DNA of 64,000 nucleotides, taken from contig NZ_OZ034986.1 in the NCBI RefSeq assembly GCF_964030895.1, positions 1,240,001-1,304,000 of the forward strand, given 5' to 3'. The DNA is from Spiroplasma endosymbiont of Nebria brevicollis (lineage in GTDB: Bacteria > Bacillota_I > Bacilli_A > Mycoplasmatales > VBWQ01). This document shows, in pieces, positions 32,418 to 44,768 of the stretch. The notes under the pieces were generated by a model. The model did no database searches. It saw nothing but the letters and a program-made list of their open reading frames with translations, and was not told the origin of the DNA. The translations under genes and the position numbers were made by a program. Each line of letters begins with the position of its first letter. Positions within the stretch are counted from its first letter, which is position 1.

Positions 32418-32732
32418 ATATTCCTTTCTAACCTTTCTATTATGTATAAGCCTTATCACTTACAGTGATAAGGCTTATATACTAAATATTTACTATCTAC
32501 TACGTATAGGCTTATTGCTACTGTAAGTAGCAATAAGCCTCGGAGGGTAGGGGGTTCTAGGGGGAAGGGAACCAAAAAAAAATATAAAGTTATAAAAGAC
32601 CAACACAAAAATTACTATTAGTTATATCTGCACTATAGCCTTTAATAATTTTTATTAAGTTATGTAATAATTAATTACTTTAATAAAGTACAGATTTATC
32701 AAAATAATTAATTATAATTGTTTAACAATTAA
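32418..32732. promoter_or_regulatory. Early leader of element A with two perfect hairpins
   Basis: No gene in this stretch. A perfect 15-bp stem (32,446-32,478, loop TAC) and a perfect 14-bp stem (32,508-32,540, 5-base loop) precede the first early gene, with an unusually G-rich patch between 32,540 and 32,570. The arrangement parallels the two hairpins of element B. Confidence 0.6.
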
Positions 32733-32756
32733 AAATGAGAGTATTATCTCTCATTT
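32733..32756. terminator. Terminator-like hairpin at early end of element A
   Basis: A 9-bp stem with a 6-base loop, the same as at 11,061-11,086 in element B, inside the terminal sequence. Confidence 0.6.
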
Positions 32757-32759
32757 ATA

Positions 32760-32798
32760 TTTTTATTAAATCTATACCTATTTTGGATACGCCCAAAG
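32760..32798. repeat. Terminal sequence of element A, early end
   Basis: Contains TCTATACCTATTTTGGATAC then GCCCAAAG. It aligns with the transposase end (TCTATACGTAT...TTCGCCCAA), giving an imperfect terminal inverted repeat of about 27 bases. Confidence 0.65.
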
Positions 32799-32924
32799 AT
32801 ATTTTTTTAATTCAACAAGGTAATTTCAAACTTGATAGTAAATTTTTTCAAAGTTAACATAATATTCATAGTCAACTATTGTGGTTTTAAGATTATCAAT
32901 AATAATTGTAAATGTTCTGTTCAT
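32799..32924 (-). pseudogene. DpnII-type endonuclease, N-terminal part
   Basis: About 40 codons from ATG 32,924, with VDYEYYVNFEKIYYQVW resembling the start of DpnII-family enzymes. It begins 19 bases after the methylase stop and is broken by the end of element A after ELKKY. The rest continues at 8,038 with LNSLIGSK, so the two halves join in frame when the element is removed. Confidence 0.75.
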
Positions 32925-32943
32925 ATCTACTATTATCCCTTCA

Positions 32944-33748
32944 TTAATAATTATATATAATAGTCTCTATTCCCACTCTGCCTTTTCCATTAGAATTAAT
33001 CATTCTTTTTACAGGAACTACATCAATAGTAAAACTTTATATAACTCATTTATTAATGGTGTATTATGGTTTGTTATCATAACATAACAGCCTTTTTCTT
33101 TTAACTTATGAGCGAAATTAGATAGTCTTTTTTGACCTTCAATACCAAATTTATCTTTTGTATAATTATCAAAAGTATCTTTTTTTATTAAATCATATGG
33201 TGGATCGAAAAAAATAAAGTCTCCTTTTTGTGCATAATTACAAACGTTCTCAAAATCGCTGTTTAAAATATCAACATTGCTATTTAAGATTTTACTTAAA
33301 CCTAAAATATTATTTTTTTCATATAATTTAACTTTTTCTTTTTTATTTCAGGGAACATTAAAATGTCCGGATTTATTAACGCGATACAAACCATTAAAAC
33401 ACGCTTTATTTAAATAAATTAATCTAGCAGTTTTAATAAAAATATTTTTTTCATTTCAGTTTATATCCCGATCTTGCTTTCTAATAAGATAATAATATTC
33501 TTTGGAATTTAAACCATGATTTAGTTCATGTTCATCTAATAATTTCATTAATTTTTGTGGATTTTTTTTATTGCTTTATACGCATTAATTATAAAATTAT
33601 TATTACCATTATGTATATTAAAAAATAATGCCCCACCACCTATAAATGGTTCTAAATAATTTTTAAAATCTTTTGGCATTCTTTTTTCAACTTCTTTTAG
33701 CAACTGTGTTTTTCCTCCAACTCACTTTAAAAAAGGTCTAATTTTCAT
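32944..33748 (-). pseudogene. Dam/DpnM-type adenine methyltransferase, frameshifted
   Basis: Resembles GATC N6-adenine methylases: PFLKWVGGKTQLL at the start, FIGGGALFF (SAM binding), KGDFIFFDPPYD (catalytic DPPY), and KRMINSNGKGRVGIE near the end. There are frame changes in the A-tract near 33,575 and near 33,045, and the usual Asn-rich segment before AYKAIK seems shortened. It is the protective partner of the split endonuclease and was probably relieved of selection after the endonuclease was destroyed. Confidence 0.8.
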
Positions 33749-34046
33749 AAAACACCAACTTTCTTAAATTAATTTAACATATGATTTTTAATATAATAAA
33801 TTATTATCTTAATTATATAATAGATTAACATTATTAGTTATAAAAGTTGATTTACATTACATTTTTAAGACAATTATGATTAACTAAATACCAACAAAAA
33901 TGAAACTAATAATAATTAGTAGGATAATGCCATCTTTAATTTTTGTTAGAAAACTAGCAATAACAGTTATAGTATCAGGAGCATGTGGTCAGTCAAACTT
34001 AATTAGAGTAATTATTAATAAATTCTAATGATACTTAGCTAGCGTG
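33749..34046. other. Intergenic region
   Basis: Very AT-rich. I see no gene, RNA or clear repeat, only short reading frames. Confidence 0.5.
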
Positions 34047-34340
34047 CTAATTATTATTTTCTAATACTTGTTGTAATAATACTTGGATATTTTCTATTCT
34101 TTGTATAGACGAATGGAATAAGGTTTTAATGCTTTCACCGTGAAAAAATGCTTTTGCTAAAACATAAAACCATTACTACAATTCAGGTATCTAATTTTGT
34201 TTTTTCTCAAAGAAAGGCACCTGTTTTTTGGGCAAGAATATCATAGTCATTAAAACCAATATTATGAAGTAAATGATAGATGTACAACCAAACTTTTGAA
34301 CCAACTATTTTACTCAATCAAAAGATTAAGAAACACTCCC
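34047..34340 (-). pseudogene. Decayed gene fragment of unknown family
   Basis: Two overlapping open stretches in different frames (change near 34,155). The corrected translation includes NIGFNDYDILAQKTGAF and AFFHGESIKTLFHSSIQRIE, then a stop at 34,047. It has no start and adjoins the permease gene end. The family was not recognised. Confidence 0.35.
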
Positions 34341-34363
34341 TAATCTTTAAATTCAATAACCTA

Positions 34364-35278
34364 CTATTGTCATCTCCGTCCAGTTTTAACATATGGTACA
34401 CCTCAAGATGGTGGTAACATTGTATCAGGTCGAAATATCATCAGTGCCAATAAAGCAATTAAGTACGGTAACATCCCTCATAGTCAAGAGGGAATATTAT
34501 TACTAATCAAACTAAAACTTTGTGATGCATTACCAATTTGATAAATAAAAGAAAAAATTAAACAAATAATAGTTGTTAAAACAAATCTACTACGTGCCAT
34601 CATTCATAGCGGAATTAATAAAAACCCAATTCCATTAAAATTATTAGTATCAATAAAACTACTAGGTAGTATATAAACAAAGAATGCTCCGGCAAAACAT
34701 GCTAATGAACTAGAAATTAAAGAAATATACATTCGTGACCTTCTAACATGAATATAGTTCAAAGCGACTGCTGTGGGATTTTCACCAATACCCCTAATAT
34801 ATAGTCCCAGTTTTGTTAAAAATAACAAAGCAGCAAATAAATAAATAACTATCAATGTTACTAAAAATGATGGTCACGAAAATAAAGGAATATAAATACT
34901 TGATAATGAATAATTAATTGTTCCTGTAAAAGATAATGGTAAAACTACTGCTAAACCATATCCTAAATAATTAATAACCATAGAAACTAAAAACTGATTT
35001 GCACGAAAAATCAATGTGGCCAAACTATGTAATAAACTAAAAATCATACCGACAATAATAGTAACAAAAAAAGCTAGAATCGCAACAGAACCACCCATAC
35101 TACTCTTTAATTGAGAAACAATAATACAATAGAATGCTGCACCAACACACATGATACCATCAAATCCTAAATTAACAATTCCAGCACGCGTATTTAAAAT
35201 ACCACCTGTACATAACAATAATAATGGACAAGCAAATAGAAGGGTATTAACTAAAACAGTGGTATATGAGAAATCCAT
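34364..35278 (-). CDS. ABC transporter permease, nucleoside (BmpA system)
   Basis: A 304-residue inner-membrane permease of the branched-chain/nucleoside type, with about eight hydrophobic segments. NLGFDGIMCVGA near residue 35 and GIGENPTAVALNYIHV near residue 165 are characteristic of NupQ/YufQ-like proteins. Two TGA codons are Trp. It is the last gene of a lipoprotein, ATPase, permease, permease operon and starts 2 bases after the previous stop. Confidence 0.85.
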
Positions 35279-35280
35279 AA

Positions 35281-36507
35281 TTATTTTTCCTTTTCTTTCT
35301 TACGTATAATTTTATCTTTTAATGTTGTTAATTTATTTTTAGAAAGTTTTTCATCTGCAGTTTGTAAGTGAATTACTGGTATTTTTTCTTTTTTACTAAC
35401 TTTTTTTTGAGGTATTTTATGTCGTAATATTTTTTTCTTAAATTGTTCTCATCGTTCTTTAATAAAAATTGAATGCCATAAATAATGTCAAATAAATGGA
35501 TAAATACCCACTAAATAGATTGTTATTCCTAAAATAATTAATGCCATTTCAGGATTTTTCAAATAAATAAAAGCATTATGTTCAATAGGACTAACAAATA
35601 AACTAACAAAAAAAGTAGAAGGTAAAACAAACAATGGCGCATAACCTGCCATGGCTGCCACAACAATACCATAAAATCCTTCTTGAATCGGACTTGATAA
35701 TACTGGCAGATGATTATTCATTCCTAAAAAATATAAGTAACCAGCAACACCAGCAATTGCTCCTGAAATTGGTAAAATTATTAATCCTTGGAATTGTGGA
35801 TTTAATCTTGCTTGTTTAGCAGCAATCGGATTTTTAGCAATCGCATTAAGTTTAAAACCTAAAGTACGATTATTAAACATAATAACCGCCACAATGAAAA
35901 TTAATAGGGAAATAATAATGGCAACCGAAAATAAATTAGTAACACTAAACGTACCACTAATTAATGAAAACCGTAAATTAGTAATAGCAGTAGGGATTTT
36001 TAAATCTTCATATATCTTACTACTCATAATCCCTTTATATCCTTCTCAAGCAATGAAATTAAATAAAATGGTACTAATAACTTCATGAACTTTAAAATAA
36101 GCTTTTAAAGCAGCAATCAGTAATCCTGATAAACCACCAATCACAATCGCAACTAGTATTAAGAAAGGTGTAATTCATTGGGTATGACCACCACTTTTAG
36201 CAATCGCAACAGCTAAGACATACGCAACCATAGCACTGAACATCATCTGCCCCGAAACACCTAAATTATAAATTCGGTATTTAAAAGTAATAGCAACAGC
36301 TAATCCTGCCAGCAAGAGCACGCAAAATGTTTCCACTAAATTACTAAAAATTACTAAATTGCTTAACGGTTGAATAAAAATGGTATTTCAAAATGATAAG
36401 GGATTAACTTTAGATATTAATAAAATTAAACTAACTACAAAAATCGTGGTAATAAATAATAATCCACCTACCAATCAAAATTTCCATTTTTTAAGATTCT
36501 CTAGCAT
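35281..36507 (-). CDS. ABC transporter permease, nucleoside (BmpA system)
   Basis: A 408-residue NupP/YufP-like permease: about nine hydrophobic segments, with YNLGVSGQMMFSA near residue 80 and NAIAKNPIAAKQARLNP in the second half. A long, basic cytoplasmic C-terminal extension (about 60 residues, rich in Lys) is added to the usual length. Pairs with the second permease to form the channel. Confidence 0.85.
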
Positions 36508-36511
36508 AGTT

Positions 36512-38206
36512 CTAACCTAACCTTGACTTAATATTTGCCAATTTCTTATTAATTCAATTACGTAATTTAATCATTGGCTTATTAATATAACTAATAAACT
36601 TTTTTAATTTTTCCTTTTTTACTGACCATTTTGTTTGTGGTAAGTGATACATTTTATCAGTTTTAATAACTATTTCATTAGTGATAGGAAATTCTTGTCA
36701 TCGTGCTGGATTATTCATAATTTCCACTTTAACACTATTATTTGCTAGTTTACAAACAAATTGTTTATGATACATAACAGCCACACGCTGACATAATAAT
36801 TGTAATAAATAAGGATCTGTATCAATAATTAAAATACTAGCACCTGTTTCTCGTAATGCTATTAATTTTTTAATAATTAATTTTGCTGACTTTTCATCTA
36901 AGTCACAAAATGGATTGGATAAAATTAATAGTTGAGGATTTTCTTCAATACTACGAGCTAATACAAATTTTTGTAATTCACCTTTTGATAACTTTTGAAC
37001 TTTTATATACATATCATTTTCATCAAAAATTTGATATTCTTTAATAATTTCTCTTACTTTTTTATTAACAATGGTAGTTTTAACAACTCCTGATTTAGTT
37101 ACATATTTGGGTTTATTATAATTTCAAAATGTAAAATTTTCAAATAACGTTGCATCAGGAATAACTCCTTTATGAATATACCGACCTGATACTCAATCAA
37201 TGCCTAAATTACTAATATCTTGTGGTTTCAATTTAGTTATTTCTGATTCTTTAAAAAAGATACGTCCCGTTTTAGTTTTGTTAATTCGCACTAAACTATC
37301 AATTAACACTTCACTATAAAGGTTTTCGAAATCATAAATTCCATAAATTTCACCAGGAGCAATTACCAATTCAATGTCATGAAAATCAGAAAGATTAGGA
37401 TTATTTTCTGCTAAATTATCAACATACAATAATGGAACACCAGTAACTGCTTGTGGTTTATGATAGTTAATAACATTGCTTCAATAATCAGTTGCAAACA
37501 TTTTAGTGTTTTCACTCAATTTCATAACTTTGGTATTAATAATTTGATAATCTTTAATCCAAGAAACACGATCAGAAACAGCTTTGGCAAATTCTTCATC
37601 TCTAGTTGTAAATATGACCGTTATTTCTTCACTGCGTAATGTTTTAAAAATCATTCAAAATTCTAATTTTTGACTATCTGATAAGCCAACAGTTGGTTCA
37701 TCTAGTAATAAGATTTTTGGTTCTTTAAATAGGGCACGTAATAATGATAGTTTTTTTAATTCTTCAATGGCAAGTGTTGATACTTTTTTATCTAAATTAA
37801 GTTTAATTTTATATTTGGTCATTAAACTATTAATCCTAAACTCTGCTTCTTTTCAATTAGGAAATATTTTAGCAACTAATGGTTCATTGCCTAAAACAAT
37901 GTTTTGTTTAACATTGAAATCATTTAAGAAAAAATCATCTTGGCCAGCATATGCCATTTTAAACTTTGACATTTCACTAGGGTCTCGGGGATATGGTGTT
38001 CCTTTTTTAACACTTGAAATTATAATTTTCCCTTTGGAGGGGCTATCAAATCCAGCAAACATTCTAAGTAATGATGTTTTACCAGCAGCATTGCTGCCAA
38101 CAATGGCATGAACTTCTTGACCAATTTCTAAATTAACATCTTTAAAAATAGCACGGTTATCATAGTACTTAGTAAGATTAGTTAATTTCAATATTGCTTT
38201 TCCCAT
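36512..38206 (-). CDS. ABC transporter ATPase, duplicated domains (nucleoside)
   Basis: A 564-residue protein with two ATP-binding halves, as in sugar and nucleoside importers. First half: Walker A GSNAAGKTS (about residue 37), signature-like STLAIEELKKLSLL, Walker B LLLDEPTVG. Second half: LSKGELQKFVLARS signature and a degenerate Walker A (APGEIYGIYDFEN, lacking the normal Lys/Ser) and Walker B (LLILSNPF). One catalytic site is therefore probably inactive, as is common in this family. Confidence 0.87.
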
Positions 38207-38225
38207 AATTACATCCTTGTCTTAC

Positions 38226-39344
38226 TTAATAAAAATTAATAATACTAACACCATAAGTCTTATTTTTACTTTCTGGTAATCCCAAATCAGGAGTAATTTT
38301 GTATTTAACATCAATTTCAGGTTTTACTGTTTCATCGATAATTTCTAATCCTGCACTAAAACTAAATGCTAAATAACTATTATTATCATAAACATAATCA
38401 TTTTTATTAGTAACATCACAACCAATGAATTTAATAGTTTTACTAAATGTTGGTCTTGTGGCAATTAAACTAGCAGAATAAGAAATAATGTTGTTATATC
38501 AAGAATTAGGATTAACAATAAAATTAACGCCCTGATGTTCATATAATTCTTGGGCAATTTGTCCCACAGCACGGATACCATCGGAACTATGAACATTACT
38601 CGTAACAAAACTATCATGAGGATTAACTTCAATAATTTTATAGACAACAGTTCTACTAGCAGTATTAATAATCTTAATTTCGGCTTTAAATTGTTCTAAA
38701 ATTGTTTGGTCATAAGTAATACCAATATTATTAATAACTCCAATTTTAACAATGGGACGTCCAGTATTTAAATCACTATCAAAACTATATTCACTATTAG
38801 TAATACCTGCTTCAACATTGGTAACAAAATGTCGTGCTAATTGTTTTCCATACTCTGGTTTGGCAGAACTAGTGCCATTAGCACTGTTAAATCTAATGTC
38901 ATAAATATTATTGTTTACTTTTACTGTATCAGCAATGATGTTGTTGAAAAAATAAAATTTTACATCTTGAAATTGTTGCATAATACGAACAATATTGTTA
39001 GTGTAATGGACACTTGTATCACTACTGTGCGGAATATATTTCTGGAAACTAGGATTTAAAACAAAAACTTTTTTAATATTGTAAGTTGTTAAAAAATTCC
39101 TTAGCATATTTGCATATTGATTATCATCTTGGGAAGTAAATAAAGTTGCAACATGATTGTTTCCATAAATTGTTTGTAATTCTTTAAAAATAATTTGATC
39201 ATTATTATTTTGGTGTTGGGCATGTTCATAACTGGTTAGTACCAACACAGTGGGCTCTAAATTCCAACTACAAGCAGAAATACTACTAGCAGTAGTAGTT
39301 AATGTTGGTAAAATAATTGTTAATATTAAAAACCGACGAAACAT
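38226..39344 (-). CDS. BmpA-type substrate-binding lipoprotein
   Basis: A 372-residue surface lipoprotein. The signal peptide with lipobox SISAC places the lipidated Cys at about residue 25. The mature part resembles BMP/PnrA nucleoside-binding proteins by position (upstream of ATPase and two permeases) and by motifs such as GVINNIGITYDQ and QIAQELYEHQGVNFIV. It would deliver nucleosides to the transporter, a salvage route needed by mollicutes. One TGA is Trp. Confidence 0.8.
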
Positions 39345-39937
39345 GTTAACACCACCAAATATTACTTATTAACATTATACTAGAAAACTCAATTTAAAAG
39401 AAATGAAGCACTTTATTTACTCATATAATAATTTTAAAATTAAAAAGTCTTAAACCATGATAAATTATTAATTAATAAACTAAATTCATTTTGGGTGTTA
39501 GCAATGGTCTTATAAAATAAATTACACACAAAAATGGGTTTTGCCTTACTCAGGACCGATATCCTCATTTATTGTCGTTATCTTATGATAATGTCTTAAT
39601 AGTTAATAATAAGAGTAGATTGTTGATTCAATTAATATTTTTTCTAAGTCTACTTTAGTATAGGTGTTCACTTAGAGTTTACCCTTTCATGGTCATTTTC
39701 TCAATGTGAATTTTCACTTCTTTATTATTAATAATTTTACTTAAATCTTTTTCTGAATTTCATTTCTTATCATCATTTTTTTAGTAAGAACAACTTCTTT
39801 TTTGAAATTTTCTAATTCTTCTTTGCTTTTTTGGTTTTCATTAAATTTTTTATTATAGTTAAATTCTCGAGTTAAAAAATTATTTTTATTTTTAAAAAAG
39901 TATGTTATACTCTCAAAGAGTAAAGGAGAGTGATATC
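39345..39937. other. Intergenic region with coding remnants
   Basis: No intact gene. The minus strand between 39,680 and 39,880 holds short, frame-shifted pieces rich in Lys and Glu that look like a decayed coiled-coil gene. A TATACT box near 39,905 and an AAAGGAG site near 39,922 lead the next small gene. Confidence 0.45.
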
Positions 39938-40063
39938 ATGGCTGAAGAAGGTTCCGTCTGCAATAATATAGACAATATTACTAATATGATAATTAGTAAT
40001 ATTAAAGATATGCTTTTAGATAAAGATCCAGTTAAATATCCTCTTAAATTTTTATTAATATAA
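39938..40063 (+). CDS. Small hypothetical protein (41 aa)
   Basis: ATG 39,938 follows AAAGGAG by 9 bases, with a TATACT box upstream. The peptide (MAEEGSVCNNIDN...) is acidic and ends in a short hydrophobic tail. Whether it is a real gene or the start of a lost one cannot be decided from the sequence. Confidence 0.4.
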   Translation: MAEEGSVCNNIDNITNMIISNIKDMLLDKDPVKYPLKFLLI

Positions 40064-40128
40064 AATAATTTTTTATTGTATCAATAACTTACTCCTTATT
40101 TTGCTTTTAAATAAGGAGGTAAAAAATT

Positions 40129-42804
40129 ATGAAAAGATTTTTAAATAAAATTCATTTTAAACTACAATTTAGTTTTAAGAAAGATTTAGTATACAATAAT
40201 GGTGACCATATTAAAACAATGACCCAAACTAATCAAAAAACATTACTAAATAAATTAGAACTAGAAAATTTTGGTCTTAATAATGATCAAATTGAAACAA
40301 AAACAAAACAATATGGCAATAATGTTTTAAAAAAAGCAAAATTCAATTGGTTTTTAGAATTTTTAAAAGCATATTTTGGTCCATTCAATATTATTTTATC
40401 AATTATTACTGTTTATAATTTATTTTCATACTTTACTGATGATGATGCTTCAAGTTATTCACTTGTTGCTGCTATTATTGTTGGTACAATGATTATATTA
40501 AGTGGAACATTAATTTATATTCAAGCAATGCGTGCTTTCTTTATTACTAAACATTTAACAACTTTAGTAAATAACACTGTAACTGTCATTCGTAATGTTA
40601 ATGCAGGACAATTAATCAATAAAGAAAACTCAATTGCTATTATTAAACAAGCTCAAGAAATAAATGTAAGTGAATTATTACCAGGTGATTTAATTCCAAC
40701 TGATGTAAAAATTTTATTAAGCAATGATCTATTTATTAACCAATCTTCACTAACAGGAGAGTCACTGCCTGTTGAAAAACATGCTGATAATAATCCTAAG
40801 TATCAAAATTTATTTGATTTGCAAAACATTTGTTTTATGGGAACAAGTGTGATTTCAGGAAGTGCCATTGCCATCGTTTTAGCAACAGGTGCTAATACTT
40901 ATTTTGCCACTATTGCTCAAACAATAAATAAAAAACGACCAACAACTAACTTTTCTAAAGGAATAAAACGTGTTACTTTAATGTTAATTTGTTTTATGCT
41001 AGTAATGGTACCCATTGTCTTTATTGTTAATGGATTCTTAAAAAATGATTGAGCAAATGCCTTTATTTTTTCAATTTCGGTTGCTGTTGGTTTAACTCCG
41101 GAGATGTTGCCGATGATTGTAACATCAAATTTAGCACGTGGTGCCAACAAAATGAGTAAGCAAAATAGTAGCTGCCATTCAAAATTTAGGCGCCATTGAT
41201 GTTCTATGTACTGATAAAACTGGTACATTAACCAATGATAATATTGAAGTAGTTAATTATATAACATTAGATAATCAAGAAAATAAGGATTTAATATCAT
41301 TAATTTATTTAAATAGTTATTTTCAAACAGGAATTAAAAATCCAATGGATAGTTCAATTATTAAATTTGGTCAAGAGCATAACTTAAACGATTTACATAA
41401 ATATTATCAAAAAATTGATGAAATTCCTTTTGATTTTAATCGTCGAAAACTAACAATTGTTCTACAAGATAAACTTAATAATAAAAAATTAATTTGCAAA
41501 GGAGCTGTTGAAGAAGTTATCAAAAGCTGCAATCGTATTTTTTACCAAGGTAAAATTATGCCCTTAACAGCAGATTTACTAAGAATGACTAACGCAACAA
41601 TTACTAACTTAAATCAAAAAGGACTACGATTATTAGGAGTGGCTTATGAGGATCAAAATCTCACTGCTGACAAATATAATGAAGAAAACGAAAAAGATTT
41701 AATTTTCTATGGATTTGTAAGTTTCTTAGATATCCCTAAGCCATCAGCAGTTAAAATAATCAAACTCCTAAAAGCACATGGTGTAGATTTAAAAATTTTA
41801 ACTGGTGATAATGAATTAGTAACACGTGCTATTTGTAATCGTGTTAATTTAGAAATTAAAGGTTTAATTTCAGGTGAACAATTAATAGGATTAGCAGAAT
41901 ATGAATTAAAACAGATTGTTGAAAATAATAATATTTTTGTTAAACTGAACCCATTACAAAAAGCAAAAGTTATCGAAGTATTGAAAAGTAATGACCATGT
42001 TGTTGGCTTTATGGGTGATGGTATTAATGATGCTTTAGTACTACGTCATGCTGATGTTGGTATTTCTGTCGATAATGCTACTGATATTGCTAAAGAAGCA
42101 TCTGATATTATTTTATTGGAAAAATCATTATTAGTATTAGAAAATGGTATTGTTGAAGGTCGTCGTATATTTGGTAATATTTTAAAATACATTAAATTAC
42201 GATAGTTTCTAATTTTGGAAATGTATTTAGTATATTAACAGCGTTAGCATGATTTAGTTTCATTCCCATTTCTCCAATTCAATTATTATTTCAAAATCTA
42301 TTGTATGATATTTCACAATTTGCTATTGTTTTTGATCGTGTTGATGATTCATTTTTATTAAAACCACAGCGTTGAAATGCCAAAGATATGTTGCCATTTG
42401 CCTTTGTTAATGGACCAATAAGTAGTATTTTTGATCTTACTACCTTTGCCATTTTAGGAATTGCCTTTGGAGTATTTGCTAATCCTAGTGAAGCTAATAT
42501 TAATATGTTCAATTCAGGATGATTCATAGAAGGTTTATTAACACAAACATTAGTTGTACAAATGTTTAGAACTGAAAAAATTCCATTTATTCAAAGCCGA
42601 GCAACATGACCTGTTAATGTCATGGCCATGACCATTTGTATAATTGGTTTAGTTCTCCCATATACTTATATTGGTAATCAAATTAATATGGTAGGACCAC
42701 CACCAATTTATATTCCTATTGCCTTAGGAATAGTTGCAAGTTATTGTTTATTAAGTCAAATTGTAAAAATGGGTTATATTAAAATATTTAAAAAATGACT
42801 ATAA
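40129..42804 (+). pseudogene. mgtA: MgtA-type Mg2+-transporting P-ATPase, two frameshifts
   Basis: After correction, a P-type ATPase of about 890 residues in the magnesium-transporting class. It shows NQSSLTGESLPVEK, DKTGTLTND (phosphorylated Asp), KGAVEEV, LKILTGDN, GFMGDGINDALVLRHADVGI and a C-terminal membrane part with MVGPPPIYIPIA. One base seems missing near 41,165 (before the DKTGT region) and another near 42,195 (before the last membrane segments). If the frameshifts are real, no functional pump is made. GGAGG precedes ATG 40,129. Confidence 0.85.
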
Positions 42805-42850
42805 TAACACAATAATGACTTTTATGTATCAACATCAACCTACTAAAAAC

Positions 42851-42883
42851 AAAAAAGTTGTAATCTATGATTACAACTTTTTT
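42851..42883. terminator. Bidirectional terminator, mgtA / mnmG
   Basis: A 15-bp stem (AAAAAAGTTGTAATC / GATTACAACTTTTTT) with a 3-base loop, between two convergent genes. Confidence 0.85.
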
Positions 42884-42884
42884 A

Positions 42885-44768
42885 TTAACTATTTAAATGA
42901 GGATATTTACGCTTTAAGAAAAATAATAAAACTTGAATATCAGCAGGACTAACACCAGAAATTCTAGTGGCATGAGCAATGGTCAATGGTCGAACACGTT
43001 TTAGTTTTTCACGTGCTTCACCAGTAATACTTTCTACTAAATCATAATTAATATCACTAGGAATCTGTTTTTTTTCTAAACTATTAGCTTGTTGTGCCAT
43101 TTTTAATTGTTGATTAATATATCCTGAGAACTTAATAGTAATTTCTAATTCCATAAGTTCATGGTATAATAAATCATTTAATTGTGGTAATTCATCACTT
43201 AACATTTTTAAACTAATACCGGGACGTTTTACTAATTCATAAGCCACAATATGATTATGAGGAATTGTCCCTAAATTATTATTTACTAAAAATTGTGCTA
43301 ATTGTGAATCAGGACTAATTTTAGTATTTTTTAAATCTTCAGTAATACTATTCATTAATTGTTGTTGTGATTGAAATTTAGCATAACGTTGTTCACTAAT
43401 TAAACCCACACGATGTCCATGTTTAAGTAACCGAGTTTGGGCATTATCATTACGTAATAATAAACGATGTTCGGCTAATGAGGTTAATAAACGATATGGT
43501 TCAATAGTACCTTTAGTTACTAAGTCATCAATTAAAACACCAATATATCCTTCATCACGTTTTAAAATTAATGGTTCTTGTTTCGTTAATTTTAAGTGGG
43601 CATTAATAGCAGCCATTAAACCTTGGCAGGCAGCTTCTTCATAACCACTAGTGCCATTAATTTGACCAGCACTAAATAAATTTTTAATAATTTTAGTTTC
43701 TAAAGTCGGTCATAGTTGTGTTGGTTCAAAAGCATCATATTCAATAGCATATGCTCATTTTAATACTTCACATTTTTCTAAACCTGGTAATGTTCTTAAC
43801 ATTTTATCTTGAATATCAATTGGCATTGAAGTTGAGAAACCTTGAACATAAATAGAATCTAAATGAATTGATTCAGGTTCTAAAAAAATTTGATGACGTG
43901 GTTTATCAGAAAAACGAACTACTTTATCTTCAATACTTGGGCAGTAACGAGGACCTGTCCCTTGAATTTCGCCGTTGTACATTGGTGATTTATCTAAACT
44001 ATTATTAATGAGAGCATGGGTTTTATCATTTGTATACATTAAATAACAAGGCAATTGTTTACTTAATGGTAAGAAGTCAGCAGTTTCATGAGAAAAGGCT
44101 AATGGTAAATCACTACCTAGTTCAATACTTGATTTACTAAAATCAATACTATCTCTTTTAACACGAGGTGGAGTTCCAGTTTTTAAACGAATCATATTAA
44201 ACCCTAAGGTTTTTAATTGATTTGAAATACCATTACTAGTTCTTTGACCATCTGGACCTTCAGTTTTTTTATTATGACCTTGTAATGTTAAAGCAGTCAT
44301 ATAAGTGCCAGTTGTTAAAATAACAATTTTACTTGTAATTTGTTTTCCATTTTCTAAATTAATACCTTGCACAATACCGTCATTAATAATTAATGATTGA
44401 ACCATTACTTCTAGAACAGTTAAGTTTTTTTGGTTACTAGTAACCTCTTGCATGTATTGTGAATAAGCTATTTTATCAGATTGCGCACGAATAGCTCATA
44501 CAGCAGGGCCACGAGAATTATTTAATAGTTTCATTTGTAAAGCAGTAGCATCTGCTGCTTTAGCCATTTCACCACCTAGGGCATCAATCTCTCTGACAAC
44601 AATTCCTTTGGCAGGGCCACCAATAGAAGGATTACAAGGCATTAAAGCAATTTTAGTTTTGTCAAGGGTAATTACTGCTGTTTTATGTCCAGTTCGAGCA
44701 GCAGCTAAAGCAGCTTCAACACCAGCATGACCAGCACCAATCACAATGATTTCATAATCATGTTTCAT
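42885..44768 (-). CDS. mnmG: tRNA uridine-34 modification enzyme MnmG
   Basis: A 627-residue FAD-dependent enzyme that, with MnmE, carboxymethylaminomethylates U34 of certain tRNAs. The FAD-binding motif [20 protein letters not shown] is at residues 8-27, [12 protein letters not shown] near 45, and TGTPPRV and [12 protein letters not shown] further on. Internal TGA codons are Trp. I start at ATG 44,768, 6 bases after GGAGGTG, not at an upstream TTG. Normally adjacent to rsmG; here separated by about 35 kb of acquired genes. Confidence 0.95.

Larger units (their letters stand above)
30670..32798. mobile_element. Element A, right arm (early region remnant)
   Basis: Carries element A's early genes on the minus strand, from the exonuclease (cut at 30,675) to the first early gene, then its leader and terminal sequence at about 32,798. 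Beyond it lies the N-terminal part of the restriction gene. The arm is homologous to, but not identical with, the early region of element B. Confidence 0.7.

Noticed and set aside
32881-33087. Plus-strand frame over the methylase remnant
   Set aside because: The minus strand encodes clear methylase motifs here; the plus frame has none.
39680-39880. A complete coiled-coil gene on the minus strand
   Set aside because: Only frame-shifted fragments without a start; left as decay.
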